The notes under the pieces were generated by a model. That model worked only from the letters and a program-made list of their open reading frames with translations, had not been told where the DNA came from and did not search any database. The translations under genes were made by a program, and so were the position numbers. From Letharia columbiana (lineage: Eukaryota; Ascomycota; Lecanoromycetes; Lecanorales; Parmeliaceae), in the NCBI RefSeq assembly GCF_014066305.1, contig NW_023501092.1, positions 124,001-188,000 of the forward strand: a stretch of 64,000 nucleotides of DNA, given 5' to 3'. Below, in pieces: positions 34,434 to 46,502 of this stretch (position 1 is the first letter of the stretch; each line of letters starts with the position of its first letter).

Positions 34434-35808
34434 GATTATATAGGAGTCCCAACGTTAGGCGTTATGGAGGATTCGGAAGCGAAGGGAGACTTGAGACGCG
34501 CTCATGCATGCGGCCAGGCGTTAAAGGTCTGAGATCATTGCTGCCTAGGAGTGCGTTGACTCTTGTCCTCTCATTCATGACTTTCTTGAGGAGTTGGACA
34601 TTTTCCGGCGTCTTGGGAATTGTTTGAATCCATTGCTGTTGAAACGCGGAAAATCTAATCCAATTTGACGGCGAGGCTATTTTCAGGAAGCTCGGCGGCT
34701 AGAAGCGAGCTAACACCCGAAGCGGATAAGCGTGAGGCAGCATATTCAACTTTTCTCGAGACTATTATCCAGAAGACAAATTCATTGGCCTTCATTTGCA
34801 AATAAGTCTCAAGGCATAGCCTGTATGATCATCGCGTCAAACACGCTTAGCACGATCTTCGTCAAGAGATAGATTTTGTGTTTGTGGCCGCAAGATATGG
34901 AAGAAGAACCTGGGCGAATCGTCTACAAACTTCGATTCTACCACAGCCTCAATACAGCAGCGCGCAGTGAAATTAGTACGACAGCCAATTGGCACCCTCA
35001 AGATTGGTGAAGTTGGAGAAGAGCTAATCCAACCGGACCAAGGTTGAGCGCAACGTGGAGAACTCACAGCAACCTTATTCTCTGGATGCACTTTCAATGC
35101 ATTTTCGAACTCAGGACTGTGGGTCTATCGATATGGTTGCTTTTGGATAGACGCCCTGTGACTTGCATTCCAGAGAAGATGTGCTTTTCATCAGCATCAC
35201 AACCGCCATCTCATGAGGGTCATGCCTAATTACGACGGCTCTTTGAGATACTCAAAAGACTGGCATATCTCCAGTCACCGTCCAGTGTCCTCAAAATTAT
35301 GGATTTCCGATCATTGATGCCAGGTATCTTTGGCTTTTCTCTCACATCTTGGTCGCAAAACTATATTTTCAGTGGCATTAATCCCGTCAAAGAATGATAC
35401 GACACGGTCCGTTGGCGTCAAAGGCTACCACATCCACTGGATTCTCCTGACTCGGCGACAATCCCTTCAAGTCTCCAGGCAGCTGTGTGTTGGTAGCCTC
35501 ACCAATTCTACTAGACCCTTCAATCGTCACGCATGCTGGGGCTATAATTACTGCTAGCGCGGTCTTACCCCCAAAACTGACGACCGAATTTCATTCCCCA
35601 ACCAATATCCCCCAAGAGAGGGTTTACCTTTTAGGTGAGTCGAATCATTATGATGGCTATATAATAAGGAAACGACGTCATGTTCTTTAGTTTCTCAGGA
35701 AATCTATTTGAGACGGCTCTGTCATATTAAAAGCATCTAGTAAAATTTACACTCTAAAACGGTCAGGGCTGACTGCCTCATGGCTGACTGCCTCATGGCT
35801 GACTGCCT
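34434..35808. other. Unassigned segment, possible coding relic on the minus strand
   Basis: Minus-strand frames read like protein in pieces: 35097-34837 (86 codons, with VVESKFVDDSPRFFFHILRP) and around 35550-35400 (TIEGSSRIGEATNTQL..ENPVDVVAFDANGPC). They are separated by stops and belong to no family I recognise. A 15-bp triplicate CTGACTGCCTCATGG lies at 35769-35813. Confidence 0.3.
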
Positions 35809-35813
35809 CATGG
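35769..35813. repeat. 15-bp tandem repeat, 3 exact units
   Basis: CTGACTGCCTCATGG at 35769, 35784 and 35799. Confidence 0.9.
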
Positions 35814-36630
35814 CTTCCTATACACAAGAGCGCAACGCTTCCTCTCTACTCGGGCATCGACCGCAACGTCTCCACCGCCTCCAAACACTCTCCTTGGTCT
35901 CCCAGCCGAGCTCAAGCAAGCCCTGTTCTCATCACTAGCAGATGTGGCATCATTGAAAGCGCTTATGGTGACATGCTCCTCTTTGTACGACGCCTTCCTC
36001 GATAACAAGGCTCTCATTCTCACCAACATCTTTCGATACAAAATCGACCCTAGCCTAATGCAAGATGCCCTGACCACGTTGCAGTCCTCTCGAGTCACTT
36101 TCCGGAAGAGAGAGGCAGCCATTGATCTTGTGGCAGACTACATCACTCTTGTCGACATGTATGTGCCCTCTCGTCCTTGCATTTAGAGCTTGCGGGAAGC
36201 TGATCGATCTAGCTCTAAACATGTAGCCGAGCCTACGATTGGGCGGGGAAACCGCAAAGCCCGTTTCGTTAAGGACTGGAGTAATCAGGACCTTGTTAAT
36301 GGTTGCCTCTCGTTCGGTCCAGCATACCTCCACCGACCTCGTTCTCGCAAAGACGTACAACGAACGCAACCAGATTCTATCCGGTCAGCCGTTCACCAAT
36401 GGAGATTCCGTCCTCGCTTTCAGCGTTCAAAGTGGAGGAAAATGCTTGATCACTCCATAAGTCACAGATGACGAAGATGAAGGCCCAAGGGATGCGTGGC
36501 GTTGGACGCACGCTGATAGCATCACAGACTGCTGCTACAACACCAAAGAACGTTATGATCTTCCGCGGTGGGGATACATGATTTGGGGTTATATTGGGCT
36601 AATGCAATGTAACATTCTGGACCGGGATTG
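35814..36630 (+). pseudogene. Truncated copy of the F-box-like gene at 38.6-40.1 kb
   Basis: The first part reads ELKQALFSSLADVASL, MVTCSSLYDAFLDNKALI and REAAIDLVADYITL, matching residues ~30-115 of the intact paralogue (ELKQIIFSALPDTRSL, LTCSSFYHTFLDAESLII). It then hits frame changes near 36180-36240. After a lost middle section, a C-terminal block GPRDAWRWTHAD...GYMIWGYIGL (36481-36630) matches GPEEAWRWAYAG...GYVMWDSARL of the paralogue. About 200 residues of the middle are missing or unreadable. It lies in opposite orientation to the intact copy, with the Sur7/PalI gene between them. Non-functional. Confidence 0.75.
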
Positions 36631-36994
36631 AAGAACTCTTCCAATGCCCCTCGCGGAAGAGCGTTACAGAACTGGATCAGCCAGTCGGCTACGGACGGGA
36701 TATCAAAGCGGTTTCGGGGACTGAGGATCAGGTAGCTCAGAAGTGTGAGCTCGGGGGAGGGAGAGACCAGTGAAAGTTCAAGTGGCGATCACAGTTCTCC
36801 AAAAATTCTGCGCAAACTCAGCAGAAGCGAGGCTTGTCGGAATGCTAAAGCGACCGGAGGAAAACATTTGAGATATCAGATAGCCACAAGCTGAGCCAAA
36901 ACATCAAGCAAACACCTTCAAAACACCTTGCATGGCTGACATCTGTCCGAACCGCTCAAACGCCCCACATCGCTGCACTTACCCCTCTCCATGA
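36631..36994. other. Intergenic
   Basis: Nothing recognised; probable 3' region of the Sur7/PalI-like gene. Confidence 0.5.
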
Positions 36995-37911
36995 TCAGAA
37001 CCACCTGTTCCTCCTCGTCCTCCTCGTAGTCCGCGGAGTCGCATACCCATCATAGCCCACCCCACTATCAGCATTCGTCTTGTGACCGTACCTGCCAGAA
37101 CCCGACTTCTTCTCCTTCCTCGCACCGAAGCACGTGAAGAGGACGATGAACATGCCGAGAAACAAGAGCACCATGGCTGCAAGACAGGTCCACATGCCGA
37201 CCGAGTAGAAGGCATGAGAGCCTTTATTCTGCTTGTTGACGTGGTCTTTGACGGTCTGGTGTTGTCTATGAGCATCGTTCTTCCGCCAAAGAAAGGAGGG
37301 GAAAAATGGGGGGGGGGGGAAGAGAGAGGGAAGAAAAGATACCAAGGACTCACCCCGAAAAGACTAAAATCAACCGCCATAACCACCACCGTCACCACCC
37401 ACGCCACAAACGCAACCAGCGCGCCGAGGACCGACCCCACGACCCCCGCGCCCAGGCTCAGCCCGAACGCCAGGAACGCAATCGCGCACGCGATCGGATG
37501 CAGAACCATCACACGCGTCAACCCATCCACGCCATCCGCACTGGCTCGACTAAACACCGTGCCTGCACAATCACAAACCATCAGTCCAAACCCCCCCGTC
37601 GCAAATCACCGCCACTGGAGAAATCCCAACTTGCCGTCGACCGCGCCCATGACGTCCGCAGGCTTATAGCCCAGGCTCCTCGGGTAGCAATAATCCTGGT
37701 CGGTGCGCGCGGGGGCGACGTCGAGCACGCAGTGGCCGAAGGAGCCGAAGGTGACGCTGGAGTGGCGGAGGTCGCTCGAGTTGGCGAGGGTGACCTTCAA
37801 GATGGCGATGTCGCCGATGACGGGGGCGGAGATGGTGGTGATGAGGAGGAGGATGGCGGCGAGGAGGAGGAAGGTGACGCCGAGCCAGTGGAGGGGGGAT
37901 GTGCGGGCCAT
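36995..37911 (-). CDS. Sur7/PalI-family four-transmembrane protein
   Basis: A plasma-membrane tetraspan protein. The family includes PalI/Rim9 (alkaline pH signalling) and Sur7 (eisosome-associated). Three exons: 37911-37635, 37562-37354 and 37255-36995, giving 248 aa. Intron 1 (37563-37634) has a GC donor (GCAAGT) and GTGCAG acceptor; intron 2 (37256-37353) is GTGAGT...CCAG. Phases match exactly. TM1 ~9-30 is followed by an ectodomain with VTFGSFGHC and DQDYCYPRSLGY (two Cys), typical of the family. TM2 ~110-132, TM3 ~136-160 and TM4 ~180-205 follow, then a short basic tail (RKEKKSGSG, TRRTRRNRWF). The tail is far shorter than in long PalI proteins, so a general Sur7/PalI label is safer than a pH-sensor call. 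Coding DNA is GC-rich and intact. Confidence 0.8.
37563..37634 (-). other. GC-AG intron of the Sur7/PalI gene
   Basis: Donor G|GCAAGT, acceptor GTGCAG. The 72-bp removal joins AVDG to TVFSRAS in frame; no GT donor in the vicinity does so. Confidence 0.75.
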
Positions 37912-38618
37912 GGTTGGTTGGTTGGTTGGTTGTTTGTGGGAGAGAGGGAAGGGGGTGGGTTTGGGTGAGAGTTTGATTGTACGCGGGAGGGATGCCGTGA
38001 GTGGAGAGCGAGGACTACCGTGTTGAACTTTGTCGTGGGCGAGTGCTTGATCTTAAGTTGATTTTGTGGTTCATGAAAGCAAGGATTACTCTTGAGTGAA
38101 AGCGTTTCAAGATTTATAACGAAATTACGACCCAGACCAAGGCAGAACCCATGCGCTGTTGAAATTGTAGCCCAATCGGGTTAAGCCACGCGTGTCGGGC
38201 CGTGGGGGAGGCGCAGCAACCCCGTCATCAGGGTCTCTTCGTAGTGAAATGATAATAATCTACCCAGTTGTGGCGTGAGATTGGAACCATCTTCGATGGC
38301 GAGTGTGGCTGTGCTGGTTGAATGTAGCTGAAGATTGGGGTGCTGGCCGGGTGGCCCTGGAACTAGGGGGTGTAATTGCACCCACCACACCCGGCAAACA
38401 CCCTACTAATTTCTCTGCGGCAAGTTAAATACAGCATCGTCGAGTACCAGATTCGGCCTTCTCTCGCTGATCAGCTCAGTCTATTATCGGGAGGCTTCGA
38501 CGACCGGACGACGAGCTTCGTTAGGCGGTGGAGCCTTTTCAGTGCAGATGGCAGTCATGCAAGGTGTTCAAGGGTCTTCATTGATTTCCTCTAAGCAATA
38601 TCTGTGGTACTCTACATG
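37912..38618. other. Intergenic between Sur7/PalI and F-box genes
   Basis: Upstream region of the Sur7/PalI gene, with a (TTGG)n microsatellite at 37914-37930 just before its start codon. No gene seen. Confidence 0.6.
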
Positions 38619-40091
38619 TCAGAGATTCTCCCTCCACGTCTCCATATCGGTAGCCCACACGTCCCTGTTACCCCAGCATCTCTTGGGTTCCATTGTCTTG
38701 GCTCTCTCGGGTGGAGCTGGCGGAGGCCATACAACACGACTCTCGTCCTTGGCGCTCCACCAACCTCTGCCGCCGCGGCACCATATCTCGTGTCTTGCCT
38801 TGAAGGAACCCCTCATCTCATCCATGCGACGACGGTGATCCTCACTATTAAATGAATCTCGAGAGAGCTCATCCCATTCGTAAGTTAAGAGACCCCATTG
38901 AGCAAGTCGAGCGGAGTCCCACATTACATAGCCCCGTTTTCGAAGACTTCCCTGTTCACTGATGTTGTACCAAGCCGCATTGGTGTTCCCTGCATATGCC
39001 CACCGCCATGCCTCTTCTGGACCCTTGTCACCGTCAATGGCAAGTTGAGCAGTGATATGAACGTGTTCGTCCTCTTCCGTGTAATTTTCGAGCATTGAGA
39101 GGCCGTTGCCATAGCCTTGTGCCTCTAAAGCGTCAAAGAGTGAGCAAGCGGGGCCTCTTTTGTGCTCCTTTAAGAGACGGCAACGGTCATCGAATGCGGG
39201 TGTAGTAACAAGCTGGCGAAGGTATGTCAGGCCAAGAGAAAGGTAGTGTTCTTTCCAGTAGTCATATAGCTCATCCTGGTCATCAAGATAATTCATCTCC
39301 AACTGTCCCCACTCAACGTCATGCTCAGCCACCTCGTTGAAAGCTGGATTCATTAGCTAATTGTATGAAGGCCGGAGCTTTTGGGAGCACATACGTAAAG
39401 ACAAACGTTTAAAGAGATAGTCTCGGACACAAGCTAACTGCTCATTTTCCCAAGGCGCGCAGATTGAGAAAAAGATGCTCTGCGGACTCTCGCTGGCGGC
39501 CTTACCGAGTTGGATGTCTTCACGTTTTCGGAATATGTTGCAAAAGAGCTCGTACCTATAGAAGGTTCGTTTGATTCGAGTGGATTCTAGCAATGATAGC
39601 GGAGACGGCGATGCCTCGTCAAGTCCAGTCACAGGGTCAATAGACAGCGCCAAGGAAGCGAAATCTCTGGAGAAGAACTCGATGTTATCGTGTAAGCCGC
39701 CAACGGCTAAGGCATCACGAAGCTTCCATATCTGGGACAGACATGCGAAATCCTGCTTGGTATACGACTTAAGAAGCTCGATGGCTGCGTCATTACTATA
39801 AGCTTTAAGCGTCGTGGATTTGAATACAATGGTAGCGTCGAATATAAGATCCAATCCGACTTGAGAGCGTAGGATAGATTTGATGATGAGAGACTCAGCA
39901 TCGAGGAAGGTGTGATAGAAGGATGAGCATGTCAGGATGAGTGATATCAAGCTTCTAGTATCTGGCAGTGCTGAGAAGATGATTTGTTTGAGCTCAATTG
40001 TAAGAGATAGAAAAGGATTTGGTGGTACAGGTGATACAGGCGGGAGTAGAAGTTGAGCATCCATCGTTGATGCACGGGCACCACGGCACAT
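38619..40091 (-). CDS. F-box-like protein (dothideomycete expanded family)
   Basis: Putative F-box-type adaptor of unknown target. Two exons: 40091-39395 and 39343-38619, with a 51-bp intron (GTATGT...ATCCAG), giving 473 aa. ATG 40064 (MDAQ) is an equally good start. The N-terminus is a Pro-rich leader, then LTIELKQIIFSALPDTRSL and LTCSSFYHTFLDAESLI (residues ~30-70), the F-box-like module. The body has FYRYELFCNIFR and the C-terminus GPEEAWRWAYAG, WDSARLAQWGLL and a Trp/Pro-rich tail. The frame is clean. A truncated, inverted copy lies at 35814-36630 on the other side of the Sur7/PalI gene, so the family duplicated locally. Confidence 0.75.
39344..39394 (-). other. Intron of the F-box-like gene
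   Basis: GTATGT donor, AATCCAG acceptor, 51 bp. It joins LFKRLSL to FNEVAEHD with matching phase. Confidence 0.75.
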
Positions 40092-41187
40092 TCAAAAAGA
40101 CAACAGATTGTCCGAATGAGAAGAAGGTGCTCGCGGCTGGTCACTGTTGAACAATGCACTGCTGAGTTGTAGATGTTGAAAGAATCAGAATATCGAAAAC
40201 AGGGAGCCGCGCTAGTTAGCCTCAGCGTGCTTAGCGCCGGAAGAGAAGGTTCTCTCCGCCAATCACTTGGTGACTTGCCCGAAGACACGTACTATCCTAA
40301 ATAAAAAGCAGATGCGGTTGAAGGATCAAAGGATGTTTGCATGGCCTGATAATTCAAGTGAGGCTGTTGATGCTGAAGCGAAGGCTAACATAGTACGGAG
40401 ATGCAGCTACCTGGAACGTCCCTGCCACAATCATCACCGCCGGCCTACTACGAATGTCTGTCAGCCTATTATTCAATCTTTTAACACCCCCTACAATAGA
40501 GAATTTGGGAATGGTAGACTGCCAAGCCCGAAGGATTTGGTCGGTGACCTATAGGAAACAGCATAAGCTCGGATGAAAGCCTCTCATTCTGCATGCCCTG
40601 CATGGCACGCTCTTGCGTGATAAAAGCTAGTGTCTAAAACGGGTGGCATCGCCAAAATGCAAGCACCCTACTGGCAGTGGTCCTCTCATTGCAGAGGTGG
40701 CAAAAGAACATCATGTGGCCAGATGCTGTGCGTACCCCACATGATGTTGTGCGTTCACCGTGCAGGTCGCGCTCGTCGTCTCAACATCGACTCAAAAATC
40801 CCGGCTCCAATCAACGTTATGTCTCGCTCGGAAGAGAGTTCTCGATCTGCTGGTGGAGGCTGCATGGCAAGCCTGGGGCGCTTCGGTCGGGCGCTGCTGC
40901 CAGTAGAAAGCCGACGACCTTCGGAAGCAAGAAGCAGACCAGACACTAGTTTTCCCTACAGACAAGTAAGCTCTGCTGGCAGGACCACAGGTTTCTGGGT
41001 CTCTATGAGCTCGCTTGACAACAAAATAGGAACTTCAACCCGCCAAAGGAGGGGCTCGCTCTCCCGCAAGAACTTCTATTACATATATCTATAAAGTCCG
41101 CACAAACCTTTCCAGGCCTGCCTACAGTCATACAGAAAGATTCTCTTGTGGTCAACTACACAGCCATATCTTTCACTCGTTGGCACC
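40092..41187. other. Intergenic, 1.1 kb
   Basis: A 154-codon frame (40630-41094, plus) is basic and Ser/Arg-rich with no known domain or good start context; I do not call it. 41090-41187 should hold the promoter and 5' UTR of the next gene. Confidence 0.4.
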
Positions 41188-42193
41188 ATGCCACGCTCAA
41201 CATTGACGTCTGGTTCTTCCATATGCTCTTACTATACGGCTCCGAGTGACTATGACACTACGGATGACTATTATTCTAACCTCCCGGTTACTTCAACTGA
41301 GCTTCGAACCCGGACTGACAATCCTGGGACATGGCCGCTTAGGAGTAGACGCACTGATCCTAGACTCTCGGAGCGCACAACTAGGTACGTTTATAGAGCG
41401 GGTGAAGGGTTTGATACCCTTGCTCTCGTCCCTAGAATTTTCGTACCAGCCGATTCCATATCTGGGGAAGTGCATATTGACTCCGAAATACTCGCCAGGG
41501 GTTACAATCCGTCCTACTACGGTGACATAGCGCCGATAGCTGGGAGCTCACGTACGTACATTTCATGGAAATCTACCCCGAATCGAACCCACCATGTGGG
41601 TCGCAAGTCATGTTATGGCGTGAATAGCAAGTTCTATCACCGGAAAGTTAGGTGCTGACTATGAACATCCATAGCTACCTTAACAGACGTTAGGTATCGA
41701 ATTGAAAGCCTCGATACTCCACCAGTTGGCACACCAATGGGAGATCGCTACCGTCAATACAAGTCATACGATGTAGACGCTTATGACGCCGAGCAAGAAT
41801 ACAACGATAGATTCAAAGAAGTTCCCAAGGCTCCGAGAAAGAAGCACGAGACCGAGGATTACAAGGGTAAGTTTAACGAAGCCAACCATGTTAGGGACAA
41901 CGCTGCGAGTTACGAGACAATACCGGGAGCAGAAGGCCTTCATTACACCTTTTTAGTAGCCCATTGTTCAAGGTCCTGTCTCGAAGAGGTTATGCTAATA
42001 CTGAGTCTTCAAAGGAGACCCCCCGATGACTTTGAACCACCACCGACGGCTAGCGCCGTACGCGGAGAACATGGTCGATGTGACTTGTAGGCATATTGAT
42101 ACACGGAGCGAGTATGACCACGATTATATAGGGCATTATTCTGGAAAGGCACATCGTAAGGGTCATACCGACAGGATCATGCAAGAAGAGTGA
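41188..42193 (+). CDS. Hypothetical Tyr/Asp/Arg-rich protein, three exons
   Basis: Not recognised. Exons 41188-41551, 41675-41866 and 42015-42193 give 244 aa. Intron 1 is GTACGT...CCATAG with GCTGAC as branch site; intron 2 is GTAAGT...CAAAG with a strong TGCTAATAC branch site at about 41987. Phases match at both junctions. Exon 1 is Ser/Thr/Tyr-rich; exon 2 is strongly charged (YDVDAYDAEQEYNDRF); exon 3 is His/Arg-rich (MTLNHHRRLAPYAEN) and ends RIMQEE with TGA. The same frame then stays open for 57 more codons (42194-42364) with a very charged helix-like sequence (DDEHRRFVHGEDEAYQEA), so the TGA may be a recent nonsense change or the tail may be reached by another intron. No signal peptide or TM. 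Confidence 0.55.
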
Positions 42194-43979
42194 AGAGAAG
42201 AGAGACTTCGACGGAGGGACGACGAACACAGAAGATTCGTACACGGTGAAGACGAAGCATACCAAGAAGCGGCGAAGGAGGAGAGAATTCGCGCGAAGAA
42301 AGAGAAGCATAGAAGAATGGGGTACGAGAGATCCGAGGAAGACGATGTAAGCTCATCACTGCTCTGAATGTTATCATACTGTCTGCATGTTACTAAACTC
42401 TTTCCTCAGTAGCGCCACAGAGCAAAGAGTTCAACAGGCGGGCTAGCCTCTAGGGGAAAGATCTCAGATGGTTGGTTCCTCTGTGCCAACATCTTTCCAT
42501 CATCGAGTGCAAGATTCTACAGATTCTGTTTACGCAGACCAAGCGGCAATGTATTCAATGAGAATCACAGAATAGACTAGCAAGCTCTTACCACGTGAAT
42601 CTACAAACAAAGCCGAACTTCGATAGTCCGTACATGACCATTTACTGTGCTCTGTTTCGCAAGAATTTTCCCCACACCGCAAAGCTTCTTGGGATCACAT
42701 TTGAGCAGGATTTACGCTAACGTGGTCCCTTCGGAAAGACGTTCCTACTGCAGGCACTACCATGTCAGTGATCTCTCTCGAGAAAGCTCGAACACGTAGT
42801 CTAGGTGACGAAAATTCTTGCCCCGAAAACAATTGCCGGTGTCACAGTACACGGTTCGCTCGACGAGGAAGAAGATTTCCAGAAGGTCACTAATCTTCCC
42901 CCTTCGACAAAAAAACCGCCGCAACATACTCATAAATCGTGACATCAATCCCCCCACCCAACGCCAACCTCCCCAACCGCATACTACTCCCCCTCCACAA
43001 CCCTCCTTACCGCCAGCCTCTCTGTGCAAACCCCAATTGCCTCCCTGTGCCGACACCCCCTTAGTTGACGGTGACCCGCATCTTCACCGTATCAAACGAC
43101 TGCGGTCGCAACAGTCGCGACCGCATTGATCGCCAAATTCCGATCCCGCAAGCCCATTGTCATAAACAACATACGACGCCAACCTCGCCGCTGACATACC
43201 GCTCTGCTTGAGCGTCGTGCTCGCCAAGCCCTCTATGCAGCCCACTCAGCCTGCTCGCGGAGCAAAACGTCGTCGATGAGCGCCTTTTTGATCCTGTCAG
43301 TCGGTGTCACAGCATCGATTTACTGGCCTGTGACGCTAGTACGGAGCTCCAGTCTCTGTTTGACCACAAAGCTAGGCTATTCTAGAAATTGCCGTACGAA
43401 TCCCCACATGTGTACAACAGTAGCGCCGCACTTGATACAACGTGTGCAGAAATGCAGTGGTAAATGAGCGCCAATATAGAAATAGCCGTGTCTGCTGGAA
43501 GATCTGTGTGACTGGCGAAAATGGATACTCGAACAGTGACACTGCGTGCGTCTCGAATGCAGGCGACGATAGACATTCTGCAGAAATCTTGTGGACCAGT
43601 GAACCGATTTTCGGTTATCTTGAATAGACAGGCTGCGAGAAAGCCGATGGTTCTTCCATGAAGCCAAAAAGTAGATCGCCAGAAAGCAGATCCTGCGCGA
43701 AGAGGTCTAGTGCTTTCAATTGGTTTGGAAAGCAGTCCCTTTAATACTATAGTCACAATCACTGTGGTTTTTCAACTTATTGCTACTATTCACATGGAAA
43801 TTATTGGTGCTGGTGTTTGCTTGGGACCTGAGCGTGGAAAAATCTGAAGTTTTGCATCCAGGTCAACATATGCTAGTGTTGCTCCAGCTATGAGTCGTAG
43901 TCAGTGGATCTCTGCTCAAGTCGACTGCTTTCCACGTAATCTCAGACGGTACGCTAACGAACCAAAAGGTGGCCATGAC
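42194..43979. other. Intergenic, 1.8 kb, no gene supported
   Basis: 42194-42364 is the open tail mentioned for the preceding gene. 42780-43380 has protein-like patches on the plus strand (TKILAPKTIAGVTVHGSLDE, then Pro-rich) broken by stops; no family recognised. 43660-43979 would include the 3' end of the regulator relic: a GTAAGT donor follows its last readable exon, and GATLAYVDLDAKLQIF near 43875-43830 (minus) may be its next exon. Confidence 0.35.
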
Positions 43980-45802
43980 TTACCCAGCACAAGAGAAAGC
44001 CCACTGGCATTTCATCAGATTCTTGACGATCTTGGCTGCCTTTGAGACTCCAGAACTAGGTGTGTTCAATTTGTCGAGCACCTGCAGGCTCGTGTGCACC
44101 AAAGACGTGTACTTGCCGCCATTCGCGCCCTCATATCCTGCAGCATTACGGACATGAGGAGTACAAGCCACATAGAAAGTATACGCAAAAACATGTGTTG
44201 CGCCTCTCAGTGTATACAGCGATCGATAGGCAAGCATATTACTGGTGATCTTGCGCGCCGGAGCGGTGCATTACCTCCAAGAATTTGCGGGAGTACTGGC
44301 CGACCGCAGATGATTGTTCGAGACGAACGGTCTATGGAGCAAGATGACTATAGACCAATAGATGTCATGGTGCATGACGACGTTCCGAGGAACGGAGCGG
44401 TGCGCGGGTTTGTTGTCACTAGACCCGGGCTTGCAAAGTAAGTCTTGTATTGGATTTCTACTCCAGGCGGTGAGACTGATGTCTATGGACTGCAAGCTTG
44501 AGCTAGAGATGGCGGTAGACGCTCCGACGGCATGGAAGCGGTTCATGTTGTGCGCTATGATCCGAGAGAGAAAGCACAACTGCTTGAAAGTGGTGGAGAC
44601 AGAAAAGAATGGGGATGGATCCAAAGGTGCACACATCGTGTTGTTAATATTAGGACTCTGACTATTCACGTACGGAGTCCAGATATCCATTTCTTCAGAT
44701 GTTTCAAGGAAGTTGCGTGAGACGTGCGCTTCCCCCATGTAGATAGCCGCAGGTCGCCCAAAGTACAGACACTGCAAGTTGTCACAGATTAAGCACCCCA
44801 GAAGACCCGCTTTCTGATCTCTACTGCTTCGGCGTTTGCGGCGTTCGCCTATGTTGTCGAGGTGCAAACCAAGCTCATACACCATTCTACAAAGCGTATC
44901 CTGTGTATATACAGCCTTTGGAGATCTCTCCGCGAGAGTTGAACATCGAGCAGATTAGTAGAAGTCCAACCATTGTTGGGATGCTAGATTGGATTAAGAG
45001 CTTCTCTTGGCTCAACACCTTGTCGCATTGTCTGAAGAATCGACCTCCGGCTGTTGTAGGATCGCTGGGGTCATCCCGAATCGACACTCTTCCGGAGTAG
45101 TTGCTCGTACAGGCCAGGATCGCATAGAGCAGAAACTTGGAGCAGCCAGGACCTCTCAGAGCTAATATCTCACATGATTGCTGGCCGATAAGTGATGCGA
45201 AACGTGTGATGCTGTCGATGCCAATGACAGTCGAGATGATGCATCATAAACTCCCATGAAATGCCATCAACCTCATGTGATTGGCGAAGACGATACCCTT
45301 ATTGACGTTGTAAAGTTGCATTAGCGATGAGCTGGTACCACGCGTTCTCTCCTAGCTGTGGCTTAGGAGCCCAAACCTCTACTGGAGGACCTTGATTTAC
45401 CGAAGTTGTCTCGAAGACGCCGGCTTGCTTCTCTTCCCCCAATGAGAGGACTGATACGTTGTCCATGACATCCTGGTTTGAGTCACCACCATCTTCGTTG
45501 ATACAGTCGTCCTCCGGGATCAGATCCATGCCTGAAGCATCTGCATGCAACTTCTGCTGCGAAGATTGCAAATCATCCTAGCTTTTCCTGACGTTGCTTA
45601 AGTCGTAGGGCGGCAGACGCACTGAGCCATCAACAATATTAATAAAGTTAAGGCTGTGAGCTCGCTGGTCAGCTGAGCTGTTCTTCAGTGATAGAATAGC
45701 GTTCTCTAATGTCCGCTTCCCACCTTGCAATGCATGTACTATTGCCGTAGACGGTCTCCTTTTGGATGCCGCAAATCCGTAGTAGCGTCTACGCGAAAAC
45801 AA
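43980..45802 (-). pseudogene. Fungal-specific transcription factor relic, no Zn cluster
   Basis: A fungal-specific regulator with the middle homology region. Pieces in order: linker ALQGGKRTLENAILSLKN (45802-45581); TAG at 45578-45580; DDLQSSQQKLHA... to 45299 in the same frame; KFLLYAILACTSNYSG and SIRDDPSDPTTAGGRFF (about 45170-44887); then, after an apparent one-base shift, MVYELGLHLD, LICDNLQCLYFGRPAAIY and HHDIYWSIVILLHRPFV (44885-44274); TAA at 44271-44273; then YRSLYTLRGATHVFAYTFYV to 43980. The TAG and TAA are explicable as CAG/CAA with C to T. No CxxCxxxxxxC zinc cluster was found upstream. Some gaps may be introns, but the one-base shift and stops make a functional protein unlikely. 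It diverges from the flavoprotein gene at 46503. Confidence 0.75.
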
Positions 45803-46502
45803 GCTTTTAGCCGCAGGATTACGTTACATACAGCGCTAGCACTCGTACACGAGCTAGCGGTATTGTTCGAAAGGCTGAGTCTTTTCTGAGTTTTGTCCAC
45901 TGCTCTCCAGAAGACTCCTTACCAAGTCTTTACGACCGGTTCTTGAAAAAACCACTTCACACCAACAATGTAAAATAACACGTCTAGGGTTTCATACGGA
46001 GGATGCTCTTCAAAAGGCGTTGGGCGATTCGGCACGAGTGCCGAAAAGCGGGGTCTGTTTGCTCCTCCGCTTTACCTTCGACTTCCAGAATCGGCTCGTA
46101 TATCAAACTTCGACGGGACCTGACGGACCGTCGATGGAGGCAAGACAGTTTGACGTACCGTTTTGTTCAACTGATGGTCTCGTTCCGCTGGTTTCCCAAC
46201 ATCGGAGAATCACGCTCCGTCCAGCACGGAGCTATCCATAGCAATCAAGTGCAGGTCAGAGATCCCGTCTACGTAGTGATTCATAATGTTGGTGCTGCTT
46301 TCTTCTGTACATGCGGACCAAGTCAGACCCTTGAAGACCAGTTTCCTCGTGGTGCAGAGCCCACTAGAGAGTGTCTCAAAAGAAGGATACAGCTTTCTTT
46401 TGCTAGTTGATCCACATCTGCGATTGCTGTGATTCGAATTGAAATCATAGGAGCATTTCAGTAACACCTTTTGCGGACAGCTCTACCTATAGACCTCACG
46501 CC
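45803..46502. other. Divergent intergenic region, regulator relic / flavoprotein
   Basis: 0.7 kb between two divergently oriented genes, so it should contain the flavoprotein promoter. No zinc-cluster exon and no convincing operator pair was identified. Confidence 0.5.

Noticed and set aside
37082..37968. Two long plus-strand ORFs (195 and 220 codons), rich in His/Arg/Asp
   Set aside because: Antisense to the three-exon Sur7/PalI gene; low-complexity composition caused by its GC-rich codons.
40630..41094. 154-codon plus-strand ORF
   Set aside because: Basic, Ser-rich composition with no recognisable domain; first codons are not an ATG in good context.
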